Below, piece after piece: positions 7,678 through 15,561 of a stretch of DNA of 16,395 nt (the stretch's first letter is position 1; each line of letters opens with the position of its first letter). Made by a program: the position numbers and the translations under genes. A model generated the notes under the pieces. The model was not told where the DNA came from, did no database searches, and saw nothing but the letters and a program-made list of their open reading frames with translations. Source of the DNA: PGYR01 sp041675005 (GTDB lineage: Bacteria; Bacteroidota; Ignavibacteria; Kapaibacteriales; UBA2268); assembly GCA_041675005.1 (NCBI GenBank), contig JBAYUQ010000036.1:1-16395 (forward strand), read 5' to 3'.

Positions 7678-7711
7678 GACTCTTCTAACACCTTCGGCGT
7701 TATCTGAGTGA
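7678..7711 (+). repeat. Palindromic repeat, gactcttc family, copy C
   Basis: It shares GACTCTTCTAAC and the CTGAGTGA end with the other copies. The inner stem is TAACACC/GGCGTTA with one mismatch. It is in direct orientation with copy B and inverted relative to copy A at 171-206, on the far side of the two paralogous genes. Confidence 0.6.
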
Positions 7712-7738
7712 ATTATTTACATAATAGGTATATAATAT

Positions 7739-7772
7739 AAAAAAGCCCATTAATCTAATGATCAATGGGCTT
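7739..7772 (-). terminator. Intrinsic terminator of secG
   Basis: Arms AAGCCCATT (7743-7751) and AATGGGCTT (7764-7772) form a perfect 9-bp stem with a 12-nt loop. On the minus strand a run of six T follows. It lies 27 nt past the secG stop codon. Confidence 0.85.
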
Positions 7773-7799
7773 AAATAATATATATGCTTTTATTGCTTC

Positions 7800-8126
7800 C
7801 TATTGAGGAGGAGGCATATTGCTCGGAGGAGTCAAAGGTCTTTCTATTTTAATTCCTTCAGTTGCTGCTTTACCATCATCTATAGAAGTAGTGCCACCAA
7901 CGAAGAATAAATTAGTGATTAATGACAATGCCATCAGTGCAAAAGCAAGACCAACAGTCAATTTCGTTAAGAAATCTGCAGCTCTTCTAGAACCAAGAAC
8001 TGAGTTAAACTGACCGCCAAGACCAGCCATACCAGATATCATATCGCCTTTACCGGGTTGCAATAATACTACAAATGTTAGTAGTATAGATACGAAAATC
8101 GCTAATATTATCAAAAAAGTAAACAT
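7800..8126 (-). CDS. secG: Protein-export membrane protein SecG
   Basis: SecG is the small accessory subunit of the SecYEG translocon in the inner membrane, where it assists SecA-driven protein export. The 108-residue product shows the family pattern: a first membrane helix (residues ~2-22), the loop VLLQPGKGDMISGMAGLGGQ (20-39), FNSVLGSRRAADFLTKLT before the second helix (~57-77), and a proline-rich tail (PLTPPSNMPPPQ). Length fits the family. The ATG at 8126 starts directly at the first helix. It is monocistronic, with its own promoter (8157-8187) and terminator (7739-7772), and divergent from the LptF/LptG-type gene. It would serve export of the T9SS cargo encoded nearby, since those proteins first cross by Sec. 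Confidence 0.95.
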   Translation of the reverse strand: MFTFLIILAIFVSILLTFVVLLQPGKGDMISGMAGLGGQFNSVLGSRRAADFLTKLTVGLAFALMALSLITNLFFVGGTTSIDDGKAATEGIKIERPLTPPSNMPPPQ

Positions 8127-8156
8127 GTTTTCTATTCCATTTTTTATTCAGAACTT

Positions 8157-8187
8157 CAAACTTAATTAAATTTATAATTTCAATCAA
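8157..8187 (-). promoter_or_regulatory. secG promoter
   Basis: On the minus strand TTG, 20 bases and TAAGTTTG, an exact match to the Bacteroidota -7 consensus TAnnTTTG. The -7 box ends 31 nt before the ATG. Same spacing as the two paralog promoters. Confidence 0.7.
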
Positions 8188-8240
8188 GAATTATTTTATA
8201 TTTTAAACAAAATAATAGTCAAATGATACGAGCTATTTCT

Positions 8241-8248
8241 TATATTTG
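8241..8248 (+). promoter_or_regulatory. Possible -7 element of the LptF/LptG-type gene
   Basis: TATATTTG matches TAnnTTTG but lies only 6 nt before the ATG at 8255, which would give an almost leaderless mRNA. No TTG is present at the expected distance upstream, so support is weak. Confidence 0.3.
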
Positions 8249-8254
8249 AACTCT

Positions 8255-9619
8255 ATGAAAATCATAAACCTATATATTCTAAGATCACACATCGGACCCT
8301 TCTTGTTTGGGTTTTCTACAGTTGTATTTATTTTCCTAATGCAATTTATTATAAATTCATTAGATAAGCTCTTGGGCAAGGGAATAGAAACATCTGTAAT
8401 AGTGCATGCTGTAGTGCTGAATATCCCATGGATGGTAGTGCTTGCAGCTCCTATGGGGATTTTGTTTGCTACGCTAATGGCCTTCGGGGCTATGGCAGCT
8501 AACTACGAAGTTGCTATTATCAAATCTTCCGGAACTTCTCTATATTCTATGATGAAACCTGCTATTGGTTTGGGGTTTGTGTTATCTTTAGGGCTTTTTT
8601 GGTTCAATGATACTATATTACCAGAATCAAACCACCAAGCTAAAGTGTTAATGAACGATATACAAAGGAAAAAACCGACTTTCGCTATACAGCCGGGAGA
8701 ATTTTCTCCGAGTATGGGCGGGAATATTATTCTATCTAGGAAAGTTGACTCTATAACTGGTAGATTGCACGATGTGACTATATATGATTACTCTCGTACT
8801 ACTCAGCAAAATATTATCTCAGCAGATAGTGGTCAGATTGGTTTCTCGAATGACTATTCGCACCTTATTATCAATCTATTCGCTGGAGAAATTCATCAAC
8901 GTAATAATAATGACGTGAAAGATTATAAGATAATTAACTTCAAAGAATATCAGATAAAGTTAGAGGCCTCTGGTTTCGATTTCAATCGGACAGATGTGAA
9001 TCTTATTTCGAAAGGTGATCGCGAGATGAGAATAAGTGATATGCAAGAAGTAGTAGATGCTAGTAAATCCGAAGCTGTATTTGCTCAGAAAGTCATAGAT
9101 TCTATTTCTAATCAACATTTGGACTATGTACTCTCTGGTATAGAGTACCGCGATACTAATAAAGATACTTCGGAGAAAAAAGCGTTTGACATAGATACTA
9201 ACGAGCGTAGTGTTCTGTCTAGGGTGCAGAAAAATGTTAATTTTTTATCTTCAGACCTTAAAACCCATGCATATACTATTGAGAATCGGGAAAGCAATAT
9301 CAGAAAGTATGATGTAGAAATTTGGAAGAAGTATTCTATTCCTTTGGCTTGTTTTGTATTTGTTTTTGTTGGTGTACCCTTGGGAATCCGTACGAAAGGT
9401 GGAAATTTTGGAATAAGTGCAGCTATAAGCTTAGGGTTCTATATTATCTATTGGGGTTGCCTAATAGCTGGAGAGAAACTAGCTGATAAAGGTACCATAT
9501 CACCGATATTAGGTATGTTCTTCGCAGATATTCTTATTTTCCTTGTTGGAGTTGTACTTATGATGAGGATTAACAATGAAATGTTTCTATTTAGAAATCT
9601 TTTTAGAAAAGAGCAATAA
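8255..9619 (+). CDS. LptF/LptG (YjgP/YjgQ) family permease
   Basis: This inner-membrane permease subunit of the LptB2FG transporter extracts lipopolysaccharide for transfer to the outer membrane. The 454-residue product has the family layout: three N-terminal membrane segments (~12-34, ~58-80, ~97-117), a large periplasmic domain (~120-345), and three C-terminal segments (~361-377, ~385-405, ~416-438). Family patterns include the N-terminal YILRSHIGPFLFGF, LAAPMGILFATLMAFG after the second segment start, and KKYSIPLACFVFVFVGVPLG at the fourth segment. An in-frame TTG at 8246 is less likely than the ATG at 8255, since the TTG lies inside a -7-like box. Whether it is LptF or LptG cannot be told, and the partner gene is not here. 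It overlaps the convergent kinase-like gene by 17 bp. Confidence 0.9.
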   Translation: MKIINLYILRSHIGPFLFGFSTVVFIFLMQFIINSLDKLLGKGIETSVIVHAVVLNIPWMVVLAAPMGILFATLMAFGAMAANYEVAIIKSSGTSLYSMMKPAIGLGFVLSLGLFWFNDTILPESNHQAKVLMNDIQRKKPTFAIQPGEFSPSMGGNIILSRKVDSITGRLHDVTIYDYSRTTQQNIISADSGQIGFSNDYSHLIINLFAGEIHQRNNNDVKDYKIINFKEYQIKLEASGFDFNRTDVNLISKGDREMRISDMQEVVDASKSEAVFAQKVIDSISNQHLDYVLSGIEYRDTNKDTSEKKAFDIDTNERSVLSRVQKNVNFLSSDLKTHAYTIENRESNIRKYDVEIWKKYSIPLACFVFVFVGVPLGIRTKGGNFGISAAISLGFYIIYWGCLIAGEKLADKGTISPILGMFFADILIFLVGVVLMMRINNEMFLFRNLFRKEQ

Positions 9620-10661
9620 CATAATCATGTAATTCGTTCAATTCTAGTTCACTAGATTTGATTGTCAATGTGTTATTAGAGCGAACAAAGCTAAACTCAA
9701 CTATTTTGGAATCGAAGTTTTCTATTATTCTAATTGCATTAGTAGAAATAATAGGGGAGACTATAAAGCCAAAACCTGTTACTAATACAACCGGACAATC
9801 GAATAACGGTTCATTAGAAATAATTGAAACTCCGTTGCTATTTATCCCCCTATATACTATTCTAATATTCTTTTTTTCTGCCAAATCTATCATACCTGGG
9901 AAAAGCATTTTAAATCCATTGTTTGCGAGAGTACTTGCACTAGAGTAAGGTATTTTACTTACAGCTCTAGCTTTCTTATTTTGCTCCGGGTCCGAACTAA
10001 ATATCTGATTAACCTTAGTTACGATTTCTATCTCACTAGAACCAAGAGCATTTGCAAAGACAGTTGCGCTTAGGTTCGAACTTTCGAAGCCCATAGTAGT
10101 AGTGTTATCAGATGAATCAGAGGCGATAAATCCTTGAGTTACTATTACATTTGACGAAAACTTTTGTTTTTGTATGTAAGCTATACTCTCATCCAACTCC
10201 AATTGCGCATTTCCATAGTTAGAATCAGTTTTTATTAGTGCTCTAGCATCAACAAATTCATTGTCGATTTGCAATGAATTTAATTGACTATGAACAAAAT
10301 ATGAAGAGACTAATTCACCAAAACTTAGAATTTCGTCCATTACCTTGAGAGGAAATTCGCCACTGATAGTTATACCTTTAGCTCTTTTTGTAAGAATTTC
10401 TTCCACTTTATCCAAATATGTGAAAAATTCTACACATTCTGAGTCAGTTAAAAGGGAAGAATTTTCTCTAAAAAAGCGAAAAGGAGAGCTATTTTTAGTG
10501 AAATTAGAGTCAAAATTGATGTTTTTGAGAGAAGAACTAATCTTCCCAAATGCTGAAATCACTAGCAATATAGGGAGATTGGAGGTATTTATAGTATTTG
10601 CAAAATCTATAACATTACTAAGATTAGATAAAGCAGTACCACCAATTTTAATTATTTTCAT
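9603..10661 (-). CDS. Divergent aspartate kinase-like protein
   Basis: Aspartate kinase phosphorylates aspartate as the first step to lysine, threonine and methionine. The 352-residue product has the amino-acid kinase fold pattern: KIGGTAL (residues 5-11), VISAFGK (34-40), SFGE (113-116), DAR (138-140), TQGFIAS (175-181) and TLANNGFKMLFPG (244-256). A single ACT-like stretch lies at ~290-352, whereas family members usually have two ACT domains and over 400 residues. The usual G-R-G-G-S-D motif reads GFESSN (191-196), so the catalytic Arg and Asp are replaced by Phe and Asn. The usual WTDV reads VTKV (214-217). The frame is intact. It may be a regulatory or altered-substrate kinase homolog, or a fast-evolving true enzyme. 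No biosynthetic neighbour is present. No Shine-Dalgarno is seen. Confidence 0.75.
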   Translation of the reverse strand: MKIIKIGGTALSNLSNVIDFANTINTSNLPILLVISAFGKISSSLKNINFDSNFTKNSSPFRFFRENSSLLTDSECVEFFTYLDKVEEILTKRAKGITISGEFPLKVMDEILSFGELVSSYFVHSQLNSLQIDNEFVDARALIKTDSNYGNAQLELDESIAYIQKQKFSSNVIVTQGFIASDSSDNTTTMGFESSNLSATVFANALGSSEIEIVTKVNQIFSSDPEQNKKARAVSKIPYSSASTLANNGFKMLFPGMIDLAEKKNIRIVYRGINSNGVSIISNEPLFDCPVVLVTGFGFIVSPIISTNAIRIIENFDSKIVEFSFVRSNNTLTIKSSELELNELHDYVIALF

Positions 10662-10744
10662 TTTATATTATTTTTATTTAAGTTGGATACTGATGCTTAA
10701 TACATATCATAAAAAGATTATGTAAAAGCAATGCGTGTGTAATA

Positions 10745-10757
10745 ATTCGTAACGAAT
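10745..10757. promoter_or_regulatory. 13-bp palindrome upstream of the beta-helix gene
   Basis: ATTCGT and ACGAAT flank a central A: a perfect odd-length palindrome in the 176-bp divergent gap. A TTACTTTG sequence (10772-10779), close to the TAnnTTTG -7 consensus, follows 14 nt later, so the palindrome would overlap the -33 region of a promoter for the gene at 10838. An operator role is inference only. Confidence 0.3.
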
Positions 10758-10827
10758 CTAATAAAAATTTGTTACTTTGTAAGTCGCTGAATAGAAAATA
10801 ATAATAATATGTTAAACTAATATTAAT

Positions 10828-10832
10828 AGGTG
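10828..10832 (+). promoter_or_regulatory. Ribosome binding site of the beta-helix gene
   Basis: AGGTG lies 5 nt before the ATG at 10838 and fixes this start. Shine-Dalgarno sites are uncommon in this group and absent from most genes here. The gene at 15562 has the same site at the same distance. Confidence 0.55.
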
Positions 10833-10837
10833 GTAAA

Positions 10838-13800
10838 ATGCGTAAAAGCTTACTACAGAAATTGACAACCGGCTTTATAGCGTTAGTACTAGTGCTAATA
10901 GCTCTGCCGTCTGGTAGTCAGGCAGTAGCCAAAAATGATAGTCAACTAACAGCTGGTGATTATTTGCAACCTAAGGCTGGTGAAGCTCTGAAAGTGTATA
11001 GACCTTATGCACCGCAAGTGAACTTCACAAACACTGGTGCAGCTGCTGCATCTAAAATTAACTTCCGTATGGTAGTTAAAAATTCTAAAGGAGTAGAAGT
11101 TTACAATGAAGTATCTACTTTAGACCTTATCGAAGGTAATACTACCAAAGTTGTTACTTTCCCTAAGCTTGTTATCACTCATTCTGGTGAATACACGACT
11201 TCTACTTGGGTAGAAACTTCTGAGTATGACAGAATGGCTAGTCAAACAGCAACTTCTACTATTGAAGTTGAAAGAGGATTAGCGGGTACTTTTCTAATTG
11301 GCTCTGCTAATGAAGAACCAGTTGGGAAAAATAATAAAACACAAATAGTTTATACAAACTTCCCGACAGTAGATTCATTGATGAATTCATTGTATAGAGA
11401 AGGTATTTCTGCTGACGTTGAGTTTAGATTCACAGATGCTGAGTATGTAATAAACGCTCCAAATCTTTCTGCACCTGCATGGGATATGTCTTCATCCATT
11501 ATTGGGGTAGGTCCAACTGATGACCCTAATGATGAAGATGGTATCTACAGAATATCTATGCGTCCAGCTAACAATAGAATAGCTGTTCGTGGGGGTGTTA
11601 AATTTATTATGAATGCTGCTTCTGGTATGGGTATCAGATTTGGTCACGAATTACAACCAAATAGCCCGTATGCTGTAGTTATCAATTTCCCTGAAAGAGA
11701 GTATGCTCGTTCTGCAGGTTATATAACTTTTGACGGTGGTTCTCAAAAATGTTTTGAATTCGAATTAAACACTACTAACACTTTGTTTGGTGCTGCTGTT
11801 TATTTACAAAGAGGTTCATCTAATATAGCTATCAAAAACTGTTTGATAACAAACAACGCAACTCAAATTAAAAACAGTGTTTCTGTACCAACTGCAAAGT
11901 TTGGTGAAAATAACGGTTTCACTTATGATAGAGATATTTTCAGAAGTCAATTAGGCCAGGATATTAGTTATTCAGCTGGTATTGTTTCTAGATCTACTCT
12001 TATAGAAGCAACTGTATTTATTGGTGATTTAAGAGATACTCTTCAAAACTTTAATAATACTTTTGTGGGTAATGACATTTCTAATTTTGCTGTTGGTATT
12101 ATCGACATTGGATTAGGTGTACTTAGACACGACTACAGTACAGATCCCAATATCTTGGATACATTAAAATCATTCTATAACTATGACAACGTAATCACTG
12201 ATAATAGAATTTGGGGTGCTGCAAGAACTGGTATTTTCGTAGGTTATACTCAAGATAATAAAATTGAAAGAAACCTAATCTGGAATGTATCTGCTCCTGC
12301 TGGTACTATGGCTAGTGGTATAGAAGCTGGTGGGAACCTTGCTTCTAATTCAAAAGGTTATCATAACCTTAGATTAAGTATCCTGGGCAATAGAATCACT
12401 AATCTCTCTTCTAATACTAATGTAACTGGTATTAGAGTAGAGCAAGATAGAACAATATATGAAACTGGGGAAAACCCAATTAAATTCCCTCGTACAGCTG
12501 AGATGACTCGTATAGCAAATAACTTTATATGGGGACTTAATATAACAAGTGGTGATGCTTCTAGAGCTGGTATTCATTTGTTAACAGAAAGAGCAGGTAG
12601 TCCTGTAACTCCAGATGTACTATCGTATGTATCTAGATTTGATGATATCATTAACAATACTATAATGATTGGATCTACTAATTCTAATAATACTGGTATG
12701 ACTGTTGGTATCGCAATCCAAAATACAAGATCTACAAACGTAGTTAATAACGCTATTTCGATTATTGACCCTTTCTTAGGTGCTGGTGCTCAAATGGCTG
12801 CAAGTTTATTAGTACAAGGTAACTTTACTGATGATCTAATAAATATCGATAGAAATGTTTATTGGACTGGTCAAGATGTTACAAATCTTGATTTCACTAA
12901 TGTGGATTTACTTAGATATATAGAGCAAGATGAAGATAAAGCTATCGTGTCTATGGGGTATTATTTAGAGTATGCCAACTTGAATCAAATTCAAGCAGCT
13001 ACTAACACTCAAAATAACTCATTATACGGTAACTTCCCAGATGATCATGAGTTATACCTAAGAAGTGGTATTGAGCCACAATTATATAGAATAAAATTGA
13101 GCCCTACTCCATTAAACTCAGTACTAAACAACCGTGGCCAAAATATTGATTGGTTGAAAACTGACTTTGAAGGTGATGTTCGTGGTGCTGCAGGTCAAAG
13201 ATTTGATATCGGTGCTGATGAATTTATCGGTAGATTACACGTATTTGATATAGCTCCAGTTACTTTATTATCTCCTAGATCATACAGAGATATCACAACT
13301 CAATTCGCAGATGCTGAGTATATAATGACTCAAGCTCCTGTTGAAGTAAGAGCTAATGTTAGAAACAATGGTTCTATCCAACAAGCTGGTACTAGAGTAT
13401 ATGTAAAAATATATTTAGAAGATGCAGACGGAATGTTTTCAGGTACTCCTGTACTAGAAAAAGAAGTACTACAAACTATACCTGCTACAGATAACGTTGT
13501 CTTTGACTTCGGTCTTGCTGACGGTTTGGATGCTGACGATTGGAATCCTAGATCTTATGATGATTTAATTACAATAGATCATAACATATCTTATATTGGC
13601 AAAATACCTGCAAAATTTGCAGAAATGGCAGTCAATGTTACTCCTAGATATAGAATTGACATTCTTGTTGGCTCTGATCTTGAGAATATAAACAACAAAT
13701 ATTCTAAATTTGTTAGATTCTACTTGAAAAAGACAGACAAACATTTACTAGTATCTTCAGTTAACACAACAGCAGATCCATTAGCTGGTGTAGCTAGTGC

Positions 13801-15100
13801 TACAGCTGGTAAACTTAACTACGAAGCTATTATAAAAGGATTTGACTCAATCGAATTTAAAATTGCAACTGATTCTATAGATCAGGTTTATGATTATGAT
13901 GTCTTTGATAGAGGTAGCTGGGAGCCCAGAGCTGTAAATTATAAAATGTATAATTTCTTGTTCTATTCTGATGCTTACAATTTACTTCCTACTAGATTTG
14001 AGAAATTGGATATCTATTCTTACTTAAATACTGGTACTGAAAGATTGAAAAATAACATGGTTGTTTCTACTGAAGAATGGAGCAAAATGAATACTGACGA
14101 AGATTTCCAAAACATGGTTCTAAGAGCTGATTATGTTCATAGTAATCCATTAGGAACAGGTGCTAGTTATGAAGGTAATAATATAATTGGTGATACTATA
14201 AGTAAAGAATTTATTATCCCTATTACAAGACCAACTTACCAAGACATCACTAATACAACACAGTTCTACCCTAATGATCCTAGTCCATTCCCAGCAGTAA
14301 TTACACCTCGTAACTTTGGTAGTGATGCTAAGCCATTGGAAGGTCTTTCTTATAGATCTTACTTATACGACTTACCAGACCCTCTGGATAATCAAATATT
14401 TGGTAACACTACAATTACTGTTACTTATAATATTATCCACAATGGCGTTGATTGGAGACATTTCGGTGATATCGAAACTATCATCAGAGGTACTATCGAT
14501 CATCTAGAAAGAAATGATGCTTCTATCGTTCCTGTTGAATTAGCAGAATTCAATGCTACACAAAATAAAAAATCTGTAGTATTAGATTGGGCAACTGCAT
14601 CTGAAAACGGTACTAATAAATTTATCGTTGAAAGAGCTGATGCAACTGGTAATGTAGTAACAGGTAACTTTAATTCTACTGATATCGAAGTTGTTGCTGT
14701 AGGTAAATCTACTGAAATGAATTATTACTCTCCTGTAGTAGATAATAAAGTAGAATACGGTAAAACTTATGCATACAGACTAAGAACTATAGATTTTGAC
14801 GGTTCTTCTGAAGCAATCAACCAAGTAAGAATAGTAGAGATCAAACCTGAAGGTAACTTCTACTTTGCTGGAATCACTCAGAATCCTGCTTCTACTACAA
14901 CTGATTTATTATTTGATAATGGAAATAACTCTCCATTGACTTTAGAGGTTGTTGATATCAATGGTAATGTATTAATCACTGAAACTCTAAATGGCACTAA
15001 ATATCCATTGAATGTTTCTAACTTAGTTTCTGGTACATATACATTAGTATTAAGAAGTGAGTCTGGTATTCAAACTAGACAACTGAGCGTAGTTAGATAA
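10838..15100 (+). CDS. T9SS-secreted parallel beta-helix surface protein
   Basis: This is a 1420-residue exported protein. Residues 1-~30 are a signal peptide (MRKSLLQKLTTG...LIALPSGSQA). Residues ~45-147 form a CARDB-like beta-sandwich. Residues ~160-800 look like a right-handed parallel beta-helix, with recurring Asn-rich turns (KNCLITNN, GNDISNF, ITDNRIWG, GNRITNL, ANNFIWG, INNTIMIG) and the end motif RFDIGADEF (788-796). A second CARDB-like domain follows (~832-900). Residues ~940-1130 resemble a GATase-like fold (YDVFDRGSW, then NFLFYSDAYN and VVSTEEW). Residues ~1232-1337 match the FnIII-like domain common in T9SS cargo (PVELAEFNA, WATASENGTNKFIVER). A T9SS type A domain ends the protein (~1345-1420; ITQNPAS, VDINGNV, SGTYTLVL). 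Codons lean to GGT, GCT, TCT, ACT and AGA, suggesting high expression. A terminator follows at 15131. The substrate is unknown; binding or degrading polysaccharide is only a possibility. Confidence 0.9.
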   Translation: MRKSLLQKLTTGFIALVLVLIALPSGSQAVAKNDSQLTAGDYLQPKAGEALKVYRPYAPQVNFTNTGAAAASKINFRMVVKNSKGVEVYNEVSTLDLIEGNTTKVVTFPKLVITHSGEYTTSTWVETSEYDRMASQTATSTIEVERGLAGTFLIGSANEEPVGKNNKTQIVYTNFPTVDSLMNSLYREGISADVEFRFTDAEYVINAPNLSAPAWDMSSSIIGVGPTDDPNDEDGIYRISMRPANNRIAVRGGVKFIMNAASGMGIRFGHELQPNSPYAVVINFPEREYARSAGYITFDGGSQKCFEFELNTTNTLFGAAVYLQRGSSNIAIKNCLITNNATQIKNSVSVPTAKFGENNGFTYDRDIFRSQLGQDISYSAGIVSRSTLIEATVFIGDLRDTLQNFNNTFVGNDISNFAVGIIDIGLGVLRHDYSTDPNILDTLKSFYNYDNVITDNRIWGAARTGIFVGYTQDNKIERNLIWNVSAPAGTMASGIEAGGNLASNSKGYHNLRLSILGNRITNLSSNTNVTGIRVEQDRTIYETGENPIKFPRTAEMTRIANNFIWGLNITSGDASRAGIHLLTERAGSPVTPDVLSYVSRFDDIINNTIMIGSTNSNNTGMTVGIAIQNTRSTNVVNNAISIIDPFLGAGAQMAASLLVQGNFTDDLINIDRNVYWTGQDVTNLDFTNVDLLRYIEQDEDKAIVSMGYYLEYANLNQIQAATNTQNNSLYGNFPDDHELYLRSGIEPQLYRIKLSPTPLNSVLNNRGQNIDWLKTDFEGDVRGAAGQRFDIGADEFIGRLHVFDIAPVTLLSPRSYRDITTQFADAEYIMTQAPVEVRANVRNNGSIQQAGTRVYVKIYLEDADGMFSGTPVLEKEVLQTIPATDNVVFDFGLADGLDADDWNPRSYDDLITIDHNISYIGKIPAKFAEMAVNVTPRYRIDILVGSDLENINNKYSKFVRFYLKKTDKHLLVSSVNTTADPLAGVASATAGKLNYEAIIKGFDSIEFKIATDSIDQVYDYDVFDRGSWEPRAVNYKMYNFLFYSDAYNLLPTRFEKLDIYSYLNTGTERLKNNMVVSTEEWSKMNTDEDFQNMVLRADYVHSNPLGTGASYEGNNIIGDTISKEFIIPITRPTYQDITNTTQFYPNDPSPFPAVITPRNFGSDAKPLEGLSYRSYLYDLPDPLDNQIFGNTTITVTYNIIHNGVDWRHFGDIETIIRGTIDHLERNDASIVPVELAEFNATQNKKSVVLDWATASENGTNKFIVERADATGNVVTGNFNSTDIEVVAVGKSTEMNYYSPVVDNKVEYGKTYAYRLRTIDFDGSSEAINQVRIVEIKPEGNFYFAGITQNPASTTTDLLFDNGNNSPLTLEVVDINGNVLITETLNGTKYPLNVSNLVSGTYTLVLRSESGIQTRQLSVVR

Positions 15101-15130
15101 TTCTAACACAACATACGAACTAAAATTCAG

Positions 15131-15161
15131 AACCCTGAGCCCAAAAGCTCAGGGTTTTTTT
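15131..15161 (+). terminator. Intrinsic terminator of the beta-helix gene
   Basis: Arms AACCCTGAGC (15131-15140) and GCTCAGGGTT (15147-15156) form a perfect 10-bp stem around CCAAAA, ending in a run of seven T (15155-15161). It begins 30 nt after the stop codon. Confidence 0.93.
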
Positions 15162-15550
15162 GTTTTATTTGCTAAAAATATTGTGAATATAGATTAGAGT
15201 AAATTAGAAATAGTAACACAAAGAATAAATCAATGAATACTAAATAGGTTATAGTTTGTTTATAGGCTCGCCCACGGGGTTTGCGACTTATAGACTTTGA
15301 TAGTAATGGGGTTACAATGTAACTAATAAGATGTATAAATAGGATTAAGCCTTTATTGCAGCTATTGAATAATCATCTAATTACTGATATAAAAATAGAT
15401 AATGTTACTAAATCAACTTTAGAACAATAGATGTGTAACTTGAAAGCCCTGCTACCAGCTACTTTACCGCTACAATGACTGTAACAAATATGCACTATAA
15501 TTGTTATTGCTTATAGAATCGAAAAACTAATATTTTATAATTAATTGATA
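15162..15550. other. Long gap before the GEVED gene
   Basis: I see no gene here. The 389 bases are AT-rich apart from a GC-rich hairpin (15261-15292). A 13-bp palindrome lies at 15311-15323. TATAATTG at 15496-15503 is a weak -7 candidate without a matching TTG. The stretch aaactaatatt near 15525 is shared with the leader of the gene at 10838. A structured leader or small RNA is possible but unproven. Confidence 0.5.
15261..15292. other. GC-rich hairpin in an AT-rich gap
   Basis: TCGC (15268-15271) pairs with GCGA (15283-15286). Outside this, TATA (15261-15264) pairs with TATA (15289-15292), and inside CC/GG can pair with a TTT bulge. It stands out by base composition. It is followed 18 nt later by the 13-bp palindrome GTTACA-A-TGTAAC (15311-15323). 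Its role is unknown. Confidence 0.35.
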
Positions 15551-15556
15551 AAGGTG
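15551..15556 (+). promoter_or_regulatory. Ribosome binding site of the GEVED gene
   Basis: AAGGTG lies 5 nt before the ATG at 15562, in the same arrangement as at 10828-10832. Confidence 0.55.
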
Positions 15557-15561
15557 TTAAA

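Larger units (their letters stand above)
7449..7799. other. Intergenic region with second repeat island
   Basis: No gene is seen. From left to right it holds the leader and promoter of the paralog gene (to 7512), a GTCACTGCGAGGA-type repeat (7526-7559), two gactcttc-family palindromes (7577-7610 and 7678-7711) around a CCTCCGC/GCGGAGG element (7616-7667), and the secG terminator (7739-7772). The island is visibly more GC-rich than the genes around it. Confidence 0.7.

Noticed and set aside
8246..8254. TTG start for the LptF/LptG-type gene
   Set aside because: The TTG is part of a TATATTTG box, and the ATG three codons later gives the normal N-terminus of the family.
10345..10725. Plus-strand open frame opposite the kinase-like gene
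   Set aside because: It is antisense to a gene with clear amino-acid kinase motifs and shows no features of its own.
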